A stretch of 64,000 nucleotides of DNA, from the NCBI GenBank assembly GCA_033557465.1, contig CM066039.1:394711440-394775439 (forward strand), in the 5' to 3' direction. Below the pieces are notes generated by a model that was given only the letters and a program-made list of their open reading frames with translations, ran no database searches and was not told where the DNA came from. The position numbers and the translations under genes were made by a program. Of the stretch, positions 32,647-42,440 are shown one piece after another. Origin of the DNA: Ichthyophis bannanicus. Lineage: Eukaryota > Chordata > Amphibia > Gymnophiona > Ichthyophiidae. Position 1 is the first letter of the stretch; each line of letters starts with the position of its first letter.

Positions 32647-33068
32647 CAGTATTTCCCAAGCAGTGCGTTGTGGCACACTGGTTTGCTTTTGGGTGACTGA
32701 GAGGGGCATGGTTAGGCAAGGGGTTCATGAGAGCGCTACACCATTTCTACTGGACAGTGCCCAAAGAAAATCCCTCTACTTGCCAAACTGAACTTCCTGC
32801 TTAATACTAGCACAGGGAATCCGGTAGTCTTACGCCCCACTGTGCCTGTCCTGGTAGGGAAAGGACAATGCTTCCTTCCTGTGCATGTCGTTGCCGACCT
32901 CACACATTCACACATCAGACTGAACCCAGCAGAATGAGACCCGCACAGGATAAAGGTGCTGGTCCTTTCTGCTAGCGGGAGGAACTGAGAGTGAGGAGCA
33001 TGCAAACTGCGAGGATTGAACAGACTCAAAAGGTGTGTCATAAAATAAAAAAAGGCTGAGGAGCACTG
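32647..33068. mobile_element. hAT-like MITE, 422 bp
   Basis: Starts 'cagtatttcccaagcagtgc' and ends 'ggctgaggagcactg', inverted CAGTRYTYCY-type ends. 8-bp flanks ACCTAGGT and GTCTAGGG share CTAGG (5 of 8), fitting an old hAT target duplication. No coding capacity. Confidence 0.5.
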
Positions 33069-33165
33069 GTCTAGGGGAGGTTCCACTTCTTTGTTATATA
33101 TGTAAAGTAGAATTTTTGTTGGAGATGGTTTGGGATTTTTAGAATTTCTTGCCTGCGCACCCTTA

Positions 33166-33563
33166 ATCCAAAATATTCAATGCCGCAGCGATGGCTTTGA
33201 ATATCCTGGTTGTGCGCCAAGGGGTCAACGCCACAGAGCCTAACTGTGTAGCTGCGATATTGGACTGCTACACGGTTAGTGGTCCACAGCTACAACTGGA
33301 TGAGCCAAAAACTGCCCTAGTTTTAACTGCAGACCACTAACCGAGTAGCAGTCCAATATCGCAGCTACCTGGTTAGCGGCAGTCACCCCCTCTGCTCCGT
33401 CCTGGAACGTCTCCAACATGCCCCGATGCAAACCGGATATCCCGGACATACTCAGGGACATTCAATGGCACTAACCTTGTAGGTGCCAGTGAGTATCCCC
33501 GTTTAAGGCATTGACATGACTTACTTGGCTGTAAACCGTGTAAATGCTTTTCAAATATTGGGT
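33166..33563. mobile_element. MITE family F, copy 2, 5-bp target duplication CCTTA
   Basis: CCTTA at 33161-33165 and 33564-33568. Ends 'atccaaaatattcaatgc' and 'caaatattgggt' are inverted. An internal palindrome has 37-bp arms (33248-33284, 33332-33368) that match at 36 of 37 positions around 'tggatgagccaaaa'. 398 bp, no coding capacity. Confidence 0.75.
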
Positions 33564-33568
33564 CCTTA

Positions 33569-34409
33569 GTCTTTTGCAAGCTCACCTGCAGGGCCAATGA
33601 TTGGCAGCAACTCTGGGTTATTCAGTTTTCATCCTGACTTGAAAATCTTGCAGTGATGTGGGGAGACTGTGACTCCCTTCCTCCATCTTGGAGCTGTCTG
33701 AGTTTTGTCTTTATCATGCAGCTAACAAGGATGGCGAGGGAGACCGTGAACCTGCAGTTTTTCTTGCAAACCCCATTGCTATGGTCCTGGCAACGTGTGT
33801 GTGAACGGCACTGAAAGGTACATGTGAGTTCTGCAGAAGCCATGCCATGAATGTGGGCATAAAGGGTGGCATTTCTTCTGCCCCTTCAATGCCTAACTTG
33901 CTCACTTTTGTCTAGAGATGTTACTGCAGGTGAGGACATGGTACAGCGTCTGACTAAGCTGCTCCGGCAATTCTGGGAGATTACTGCATGCCTCAGGGAC
34001 AGACTGCTGCAACTGAGCTTACTGCCACCCACAAAGCCACCACAGGAGTCGAGAGGCTGCGCCTTTTAGCATCAAACTCAAGCGCAGGTTTAAGGATCCA
34101 GAGTTCTAAAAAAATCCATCATTTGGAGCAGCTGAAGTGTATTCAATTCTATGCTACTGCAGCATGTGGGGCTTGCACTTAACACACACTGAAAAATGAC
34201 ACAAAATGATTTTCATAGTCTGTTCTGAACGAAGCCAGGCAGAGTTTGTCAAGAAAGCAGAAATTTTCATGTTCTGCCAAATCTCATGCAGAAATGAAAT
34301 AGAAAAAGTATTGCTTTATAACAGCTTTTGAAAGAACTTAGGGAAAGGGCGCTCCCTTAGCGCCCCCATGGGTTTCTGTGCATGTGTGAGGTGGGTTTTA
34401 GAAATGTCT
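33569..34409. other. No recognisable feature
   Basis: About 840 bases without a named element. Short frames at 33622-34182 on both strands have no motif. Confidence 0.4.
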
Positions 34410-34739
34410 CCTGCTTTCATAGGCGGCTCTATAATGAGGCCAAGTGAGGCGGTGGCCTCAGGCGGCAGCTTTTTGGGCTTTTTGAGGGTGGCAAAATTGC
34501 CCCCACAAAGACCGCCGTCACTGCCTCACTCGGCTTTCAAAATATATTTAAAAAAAAACTTCCGGCATAAGAAGCAGCTGTTGCTGCTGCTCCAGCGGCG
34601 GCAGTGGCAAAATGAGGAGCCCCGCGGCCCCCCGCCCCCCTGGAGAGCCTGCTGGTTTCCCTGGCTCCGCTTTGCAGAGCCGCGGCAAAGGGACAGTGTT
34701 TCCCTTTCGCGCGGCTCTGTTAAAGCTGAGCCCGAGGTG

Positions 34740-35720
34740 CTGATGGGGGGGGGGGGGTTTAGAACTGGAAATGGGTGGATGTGGGGGGGGGTTTAGGACT
34801 GGTAATGGGCTATGGGGGGGTTAGAACTGGAAATGGGCTGATGGGGGTTAGGACTGGAAATTGACTGATGGCAGTTTAGAAATGGAAATGGACTGGTCAG
34901 GAGGGGGGCTAGGACTGGTAATGGGCTATCGGGAGGGGGGTTAGAACTGGAAATGGGCTGATGGGGGGTTAGGAATGGTAATGGGTTATGGGGGGGTTAG
35001 AACTGGAAATGGGCTGATGGGGGGTTAGTACTGGAAATGGGCTGATCGGGAGGGGGCTAGGACTGGTAATGGGCTATGGGGGGGTAGAACTGGAAATGGG
35101 TTGATGAGGGCTTAGGACTGGAAATGGACTGATCAGGAGGGGGCTAGGACTGGTAATGGGCTATCAGGAGGGGGGTTAGAACTGGAAATGGTCTAATGGG
35201 AGTTAGGACTGGTAATGGGTTATGGGGGGGGGTTAGAACTGGAAATGGGCTGATGGGGGGTTAGGACTGGAAATTGACTGATGGGGGTTTAGAACTGGAA
35301 ATGGACTGATCAGGAGGGGGGCTAGGACTGGTAATGGGCTATTGGCATGGGGGTTAGAACTGGAAATGGGCTGATGGGGGGTTAGGACTGGTAATGGGTT
35401 ATGGGGGGTTAGACCTGGAAATGGGCTGATGGGGGTTAGTACTGGAAATGGGCTGATCGGGAGGGGGCTAGGACTGGTAATGGGCTATCGGGGGAGGGCT
35501 AGGACTGGAAATGGACTGATGGGGGTTTAGAACTGGAAATGGGCTGATGGGGGGTTAGGACTGGTAATGGACTATGGGGGGGAGACTAGGACAGGAAATG
35601 GGCTGATTGGGGTGCTAGGACTGAAAATGGACTTATTGGAGGTTTATGACTGGTAATGGGCTGCTTGGGGGGCTAGGACTGGGGTGGGCTGATAAAGGGG
35701 CTAGGACTAGAAATAGGCTG
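34740..35720 (+). repeat. G-rich minisatellite, about 33 units of 27-33 bp
   Basis: Tandem units of the type 'ggactggaaatgggctgatg' followed by a G run and TTA or CTA. Two main variants alternate: 'gaactggaaatgggctga' and 'ggactggtaatgggctat'. G runs vary from 3 to 12 bases. Units near both array edges are more diverged. The complementary strand reads CAGCCCATTTCCAGTCC, similar to the CAGCTCCCTTCCAG motifs in the flanking hAT core. Confidence 0.9.
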
Positions 35721-37130
35721 GGACAGGAAATGGGCTAATAGGGGAGGGGAGGAGAGTGCTGCTGGCCCTGGAGGATAACTAGGGGCTAGGGCTACAAATG
35801 GGCTGATGCAGGGGGGGGGATGGTAGAATAGGACTGGAAGGGAGCTTATACTGAGAGGGTCTGCCAGGGAAAGGATGGGGCAGGAAGGGAAGGAGGGGGC
35901 TGGAAAGGAGCTGACACCTGGAATGTACCGAAGGGGGACTGGAAGGGAGCTGACACTTGCGGATGGGAGTGGTAGGTAGCTGGGTAATAGGGAGGAGGCT
36001 GGAAGGGAGCTGACATGTGAATGGCACTGGAAGAGAGATGGACAGAGGGCAGGGTGGCTGGAAGGGAGCTGACTGGGGGGTGGCACTGAGAGTGAACCTG
36101 AGCTGATACCTGGGATGGCATTTGGACTAGAAGCGACTGGACAGTGGGAAAGGAGGGGGACTGGAAGGGAATGGACACAAGTGGCAGTCATGGGAATGCA
36201 AGGTGGTTGACATTGGAAGGTACTGGGAGGGAGGACTGGAAAGGGGGCTGATACTGGGGAGGGTTACCGAAACTGGAAATGGGCTGATGGAAGGAAGTGA
36301 AGAAAACAAAAGAAGAGACAAGAAATGGCAGATGGACCATGGAACATAGACCACAGAAAGAGAGCTAAGAGAAGACAGGAAAACAGAAGCCTCAGATCGG
36401 GACCAGCATGATCAGAGAATAAAATGATCAGACAACAAAGGTAGAAAAAATAATTTTATTTAATTTTGGTGATTGGACTTTGTGCTATTTTTATATTTTA
36501 CACAGTATTGGGGAGCTGCAACTCTCATTTATCTGATGTTGCACTGCACATGGACTCTGGCTTCTTGGGGTTTCAGTTTAAATTTTGTCTACATATTTTT
36601 ATTTTTACTTTAGATTGTGGTTACTTATTCTGTACTTGGTGAGGGTCGATGTTGTGAGTGTGTGACTGAGGTCAGGTGTTCTGTTAACATGCAGTTTGTA
36701 TATAAAGATCTATACTATACTGTAGTAATTTGACTTGTTCAGCTTTTCAAATAGGTGTATGGATGTTCCAGGGCCCACTGTAGTATTTACAGTGATGCTT
36801 TTTTTGGATGGGCTCCTTATGTGACTTTTGGAAGTTTGTGCTGATATGGTATGGTATGGTAGGTTTGTTCTTTGTTGTAGGGTTTTGTATTAGTTCACAA
36901 TATGCCTGGTACTGGAGAATAGTGGCTGTTGTTGTTGTTGTTAGTGAGATGATCAGAATCAGATTTTTTTTTAAATATTGAGTTCTGTGGGTGAATGTCC
37001 TGGTTCTGCTCTTCACCTACTGTGGATGCAAAATATATGTTGAAAAAGAAAAAGGGAGAACCATAACGCAGTTTATAACAAAATAAAAATGGGTTATAAT
37101 TTAGTTTTATAAACTGTGCTGTTGGTTCTT
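35721..37130 (-). repeat. Inverted copy of the 28-29 kb hAT core
   Basis: Reverse complement shares long blocks with 28390-29300: 'acctttgttgtctgat', 'tctgccatttcttgtctc', 'gaaaagctgaacaagtcaaa', 'gatctgaggcttctgtt'. Roughly 85% identical with indels. 35721-36300 holds spaced 'ggaagggagctgaca' motifs. A CAA/TTG run lies at 36927-36942 and an ATGGT run at 36845-36862. Confidence 0.75.
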
Positions 37131-37158
37131 GCTGTCTTTTAGTTCCTTGGTGTGCAAA

Positions 37159-37598
37159 CAGGACCGTACCTAGCCCTGTGCAAGCAGTGCAGCTGCACAA
37201 GGCGCAAAGGCTTGGGGGGCACATTTTGGCTCTCTGCTGTTGTCCTGCTGCTGCTGGCAGGACACTAGCAGGCAGTTAACATGTGCCCAAAGCCTTTTCG
37301 CAGCACTTTAAGCAGGTCTGGTCCCTCTCTCCTTCGACACGATGTCAGAGTAGGGAGGGACAGATCTGCTTAGAGTGCCGGCGCCTTTCAGATTGGGTGC
37401 ATGCCCCCCTCCTCCTCTCCATACCTCCGTCCAGCGCTGCCTGCTCTTTCCCTGCTGCCCGCACTGCCGTGAAAAAAACAGAGGGTGGAAGCAGCAGGGA
37501 AAGAGCAGGCAGCGCTGGACGGAGGTATGGGGGGAGAGAGGGGCGTGCGCCCGAGCTGCAAGTTGCACAAGGCGCGATTGCAGATCGATACGGCCCTG
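37159..37598. mobile_element. Nested hAT MITE, 440 bp
   Basis: Ends CAGGACCGTACC (37159) and GATACGGCCCTG (37598) are inverted. 8-bp target duplication TGTGCAAA (37151-37158) versus TGTGCATA (37599-37606), 7 of 8. The centre is a perfect 40-bp inverted repeat (separate entry). GC-rich relative to its surroundings. Confidence 0.75.
37419..37530. repeat. Perfect 40-bp inverted repeat, 32-base loop
   Basis: Arms 37419-37458 and 37491-37530 are exact reverse complements ('ccatacctccgtccagcgct' ... 'agcgctggacggaggtatgg'). The loop contains 'gtgaaaaaaacagagggtgg'. No mismatch after reading base by base. Confidence 0.9.
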
Positions 37599-37771
37599 TG
37601 TGCATACATCTTGCATTTCCTCCATATAATCTAATCGGCTTTTTGATTTGGTTCAGTCTCTGATTGGATTTCTGAAAAAGCCCCGCCCCCTCTAAGGTTG
37701 GGGGGGGGGGGGTCGCCATCTCATTCTTCGCCTCAGGCAGCAGACTGCCTTGAGTCGCCCCTGCCTGCTTC

Positions 37772-39004
37772 GATGCATTCTGAATCCCGTGTCTACCTCT
37801 AAGCTGCACATGATGGAAAGGAGCGCAGCATCGCTGGGGCTTTACGCGTATGAGTGCTGGGAAATTGACCTATAACTCGTAACTAAGTGTCAATCTCACG
37901 ACAGATGCATGAATTTGCTGGTACTTAAACATATAAATGCTGCGTTCAACAGAGAAGAGGTCACCCAGGGAGCAAGTGAAAAGCACAGAGAAAAGAACTG
38001 ACAGACCTACCCTCCGAGGAGCAGGTGTTCATGATGGAAAGCACATGCCTAGCATGGGACCGCCTCTGGCTTTTACACATGTAAACAGTGGCAGTGCAAA
38101 CTCAGAACTTACACGTGTCAACATGCAAAGTGACCACCATCATTTATCTGCTTAGATTTATAGTCACCACCTCAAAAACGAGATGTGGCAGAATTAGAAA
38201 AGGTTAAGTTTATGACAGCAAATGTTATCTGGAGTGCAGGCTGAATATAGTGGCAGTGCTGACGTCTCTATACCTCTATTCAGCGGTGCTAATTCTACCG
38301 ATAGCAGTGCTCAACACATGGATTCAATGCTACTGTACCTGAAAGCTTCTTCTCCTCAGCTTCTAACCAAAGCAGGAAGGGAAGGAGATGGACACCTATA
38401 GACAGCAGGTCAGAAAACTGAACTCGTTGTCCTATCTTCCCTACTCAAGAGCTCGCCTAGTCTCCTTCTCAATGAGTCCTTTTCTTATGCGTTACACCGA
38501 CTCTGCCTTTCTCTGTGATGGAAGACCTTTTCATCCTTGATCTTCATAATCTATATTTCAGTCAATATTTGTTATTTTACCGATGTGACTTTTATCTCAT
38601 TAGTTGTAGCATGGATAGTGACCCCCCGCTCCGCATGCCTCTCACTTTTCTCTAGCAATAAGACTGGCATAGTCGATTCTGTCTTTACCCCTTAAACTAT
38701 GGGGGTCTTTTACTAAAGGGCGCTAAGGTGTTGCCAATAGCTCCAGAACCTGCTTAGTGCTCCCCATGCCTGCCTCTTCTCTAGCTGGCCACCTTTCCGT
38801 ATCTTACCTGCCTATTTACTGTCCTTTACCTCATTCTGTTTGTACGTAATTACTTCATTTACTAATACTTATCCTTTACTCGAAAATGGTGACCACATAT
38901 TAGAAGCTCCGGCAGGCATTTGGCTATCAGATTCCTCAAGTTGATAACACTCCTCCCCTTCCCCAACTCGTGACAGCTGCACCATTCAATTTTTAAAAAG
39001 GATT
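37772..39004. other. No recognisable gene
   Basis: About 1.2 kb. A short MITE-like start 'gggggtcttttactaaaggg' at 38701-38765 resembles the repeat at 11783. Nothing else is identifiable. Confidence 0.4.
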
Positions 39005-39094
39005 CCATGGGTGATTTGGGAAACTACAGACCGGTAATCGGTACTGGGCAAATGGTAGAAACCATTATAAAGAGTAAAATTATTGAACATGTAG

Positions 39095-39496
39095 GGCCCA
39101 CTATTCAATTGGGATGGCTAAGCATCGCTACGGTGCATAGCCGTCGCCACTGAACTCTAACCCCAGAATTTCAATGCTGGGGTCATATGTGGCTCTGGCT
39201 TTGAATATCCGGGGTCACTGCACAGAAGCTAATTGGGTAGCAGCGATATTGCACCACTATCCGGTTAGCTATGGTGGGTAAAACTAGGCCAGCTTTTCCT
39301 ACGCCTAGTTTTACCTGCAGGTTGCTAACTGAGTAGCAATATCATCGCAGCCGACAACACGCCCCAATGCTAAGTGATGTTAGTTGGGGATATTCAGCGG
39401 CACTAACCATCTTAGTGTTGTTGAATACCCAGTTCAACAGCATTTATATGGTATACCGGTCCATAAATCATGTAAATGCCGTTCCAATATTGGGCC
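39095..39496. mobile_element. MITE family F, copy 3, 5-bp target duplication TGTAG
   Basis: TGTAG at 39090-39094 and 39497-39501. Ends 'ggcccactattcaattgg' and 'gttccaatattgggcc' are inverted. 402 bp. The inner part 'gtagcagcgatattgcacca' / 'gagtagcaatatcatcgcag' is palindromic. Inserted in a CR1 RT frame. Confidence 0.8.
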
Positions 39497-40055
39497 TGTA
39501 GATAGTCATGGTTTAATGGGAGACAGTCAACATGGCTTTAGACAAGGAAGATCTTGTCTTACTAATCTGTTATGTTTTTTTGAAGGTGTGAATAAACAGG
39601 TGGACAAAGGTGAGTCGGTTGATATAGTGTATCTGGACTTTCAGAAAGCCTTTGACAAGGTCCCTTATCAGAGACTTTTGGCAAAACTAAAAAGTAATGG
39701 GAGAGAAGGCAATGTACTACTGTGGATCAGGAACTGGTTAAAAGATAGAAAGCAGAGGGTTGGGCTAAATGGCAAGTTTTCCCAATGGAGAAAGGTGAAC
39801 AGTGGAGTACCCCAGGGATCTGTGCTGGGCCTGCTGCTTTTTAATATATTCATAAATGACCTGGAAATGGTAATAACATCTGAGGTGATTAAATTTGCAG
39901 ATGACACAAAATTATTCAAAGTTGTTAAATCACAATAGGTTTGCCAAAATTACAAGAGGACCTTAAGAAATTGGGAGACTGGGTGTCCAAATGACAGATG
40001 AAATTTTATGTGGACAAGTGCAAAGTTATATACTTAGAGAAGAACAACCCAAACT

Positions 40056-40487
40056 CAGGGCTGGTGCAAAGACAGGAGATGGCCTAGGTGAACTTCATTG
40101 CAAGTGCCCCCCTGCTCCAAACCCATCTCTGGAATACGCAGTGGTGGCAAAACTTTTATAACAGCACTGAAGCACCGGAGTCACCTTCAGCTCTGGCACT
40201 GCGGTATCGTTCATGCTTCTACACCCATTTCGATTCCACTTCCTGTTTGCATGGGAGCAGAAGCCACTTCTTCCTCCATGCAAAAGGAAGTGGAAACAGA
40301 AGGGGGTCGAAACATGAATGACACCACAGTGCCAGAACCAAAGGGAACTCCAGTGCTTCAGTGTCATTTTAGAATTCTTTGTACCTACCACATGTCCCAG
40401 AGAAAGCCGGCAGTGGCATATTCAGTGCTCCTAGATGACCAGCACTCTAGGTGACCGCCTAGTTAGCGTAATGGTAGTGCCGGCCTG
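40056..40487. mobile_element. hAT MITE, 432 bp, in CR1
   Basis: Ends CAGGGCTGGTGC and GTGCCGGCCTG are inverted. 8-bp duplication CCCAAACT (40048-40055) versus CCAAAACT (40488-40495), 7 of 8. The interior is a long imperfect palindrome ('tggcactgcggtatcgttca' / 'tgaatgacaccacagtgcca'). Confidence 0.8.
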
Positions 40488-40650
40488 CCAAAACTGCAGT
40501 TATACAATGCAAGGTTCCACATTGGGAATTATCACCCAGGAAAAGGATCTAGGCATCATTATGATAGTATGTTGAAATCCTCTGCTCAGCGTGTAGCAGC
40601 TGCCATGAAAACAAATAGACTGCAAGAAAAGGAATGGGGACTAAAACCAC

Positions 40651-41061
40651 GGATATATAATCTCTACAGCAGAAGTCAATAGATTTACAAGACAAAAAAT
40701 CTGGGAAGGGTTTTCCATGGAGCTCAAGACCAGACAAGAAACAGGAACTATTACCAGAAATACAAGACTAGTGGAGAATATGCCGGCTGGAGTCTCTCCT
40801 CCAGGAAGCATAAACGCTCTTCATGAAAATCCAATGCAATCCAAGGGGCATTAATCTGAGGCCAGCCCACGACAACTGTTAACAAAACAGAGGACCCCCC
40901 GCTGCATCAGATTTGGGTTTTTGATTTGCTTGGAAACCTCTAGCTACCATTCAGGCATCTTTTTGTTTAGGAAGAGCCACAGCTATGTCTTAATTAACAA
41001 AAGTGCCCAGAAATGAAAATTTATGAAAACAAAACATAAATCAAACTATCCATGAACGACA
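40651..41061. other. No recognisable feature
   Basis: About 410 bases, no named element. Confidence 0.4.
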
Positions 41062-41345
41062 CAGGAACATAAGAACTATCAAGATCCATTGAGACTAGTA
41101 TCCAGTTTCTAACAGTGGCCAATCCAGGTCACAAGTACCTGATGTATCTCAGAAGTAGCCAGTTCCATGCTGCTTATCCCCAGGTCTACCTTAATGACAC
41201 TTTTCTTCCAGGAATTTGTCCAAATCTTTTTAAAACCCACTTACAATTTTCTTTGCTTACATACCACTGTGATTGCTGTCTCAGATCTGGCCTTTCTCCA
41301 GCATCTTGTTATATAATCCTCTGGGTAGCATCCAGTCATCCTCAT
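41062..41345 (-). mobile_element. CR1-type LINE 3' end
   Basis: 'caggaacataagaactatca' (octamer, reversed), 'tttctaacagtggccaatcc', 'aggtcacaagtacctg' and 'tccaggaatttgtccaaatc'. Diverged copy of the 47972 type. Confidence 0.65.
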
Positions 41346-41804
41346 GAAAGTCTTTCAGGAATTAATTTCAGCCAGAGGGCTTTGCGCCACTTTTCTTTGT
41401 AAGGTGATACAAGTAGTGTCTCCTATTGTATGAAAGGATTCCTCTCACACAGGCTGCTCTTGAGAAACGGGTCCTGAAGCAAAACCAAAGGGCTCTGCTA
41501 TAAATAGATATTTTTGTAAGTTTCAAGAACTGTGCACCTAGGTCAATGTTTGAGTCTTTCTGCCCTGCCACCTGCTTACACGGACCATCTGGGCAGTGCT
41601 ACTGGACACGCACATCACTGTACAGTGGTGACAAGTATTTAGATAAGTGGGGAATGGAAGCAGTGGCAGTAGTGGTATCTGTGACTTCACTGGTCCAATA
41701 GGCCACGCCTCCTCACTGCCCTAGTTATGCCTCTAACAAAATGTGGCAAATCCTTCATACTCTGTAACTAGGGGAGTTCTGTATGTGGAGGGTAATTTTA
41801 TCAC
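41346..41804. other. No recognisable feature
   Basis: About 460 bases, no named element. Confidence 0.4.
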
Positions 41805-42090
41805 AAGTCACCTAGGTGTGAAGGACGTGTCTTTATAAAACACCAGCACAAATCCTACAGAAGAAGCAGCTAGATGGAAGACACAGCACAAGTTTAACTA
41901 TTAGCGCTTAAAGGAAAGGCTACGTGTATATTTTATAAAATACATAAATGCATAAATCACAGCTCTGCCTCACCCAGACTCCTGCCCAGAGAAACCCTTC
42001 TATAAACTCGCATCCCAGCGCCTCATATACCTTTATGAGGCTCTTCACGTGCATAGACTGACATTCACGAGCAAAATCTCCCTTATAAAA
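41805..42090. repeat. Unclassified dispersed repeat (shared with 9130-9345)
   Basis: 'ttataaaatacataaatgca' and 'taaatcacagctctgcctca' correspond to the 9.3-kb copy. Several 'cttataaaa' words recur at 41832, 41933 and 42085. Ends unknown. Confidence 0.35.
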
Positions 42091-42249
42091 GGGTCTCCTT
42101 ACTGGAGATGGCTACGTGTATAAAGCCCTCCTGGTGGATTTGTAGTGGCGTTACACAAATAGTGTCGCTAACCATCAATAGTGCCAGGGTGGAATTAGGG
42201 TGGAGGAAGGGCAGAATAGCAGCAGGATTCAGTATCGACACAGAAACTG

Positions 42250-42440
42250 TACTCATGACCTTTCAGAAGTAGAAATCATATGGATGTCCTTGGAGCCATT
42301 TTAGAAAGGTCCAAATTTATACGCGCCTGGCGTGATCACATCCAATTGTGGTGGAGGCGTGACTGGGGCATTCCTGCAAATATAAATGAGTGTGTCTGCA
42401 CTTCTGAAATCGTCAGCAGAGAAGTCCAAGGCTAGACCTA
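42250..42440. repeat. Unclassified dispersed repeat (family of 6425)
   Basis: 'atggatgtccttggagccat' and 'gtggtggaggcgtgactggg' echo 'gagacatctccagagccatt' and 'gtggcggaggcgtggcctaa' at 6475-6570. Diverged. Confidence 0.35.

Larger units (their letters stand above)
34418..37763. mobile_element. Composite hAT-like element, 3346 bp, with minisatellite
   Basis: Ends CATAGGCGGCTC (34418) and GAGTCGCCCCTG (37763) are inverted. Flanking 8-mers CCTGCTTT (34410-34417) and CCTGCTTC (37764-37771) match at 7 of 8. Interior in order: GC-rich segment 34430-34740, G-rich minisatellite 34740-35720, a 1.3-kb region homologous in inverted orientation to the hAT at 28159, and a nested 440-bp hAT MITE at 37159. 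No transposase frame found. The outer end type (GGCGRCTC) differs from the 28159 element. Confidence 0.65.
39005..40650 (+). mobile_element. CR1-type LINE reverse transcriptase, split by two MITEs
   Basis: Three collinear blocks. 39005-39094 encodes NYRPV-like RT finger sequence (GDLGNYRPVIGTGQMVETII in a decayed frame). 39497-40055 encodes [53 protein letters not shown] and KFADDTKLF. 40488-40650 encodes a KDLGIIM-like C-terminal part. MITEs at 39095-39496 and 40056-40487 are exact insertions with target duplications. The ADD motif is intact, with a stop soon after at about 39936. No 3' end found. Confidence 0.8.

Noticed and set aside
34740..35720. CRISPR array
   Set aside because: Units are directly adjacent with no unique spacers; vertebrate minisatellite in a transposon.
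35673..36354. Long proline/serine-rich frames on the minus strand (up to 172 codons)
   Set aside because: They are translations of CT-rich repeat motifs in the hAT core and flank of the minisatellite, open in several frames at once.
37283..37809. Overlapping 105-154 codon frames on both strands
   Set aside because: They lie in a palindromic GC-rich MITE; the inverted repeat makes frames open on both strands. No protein motif.
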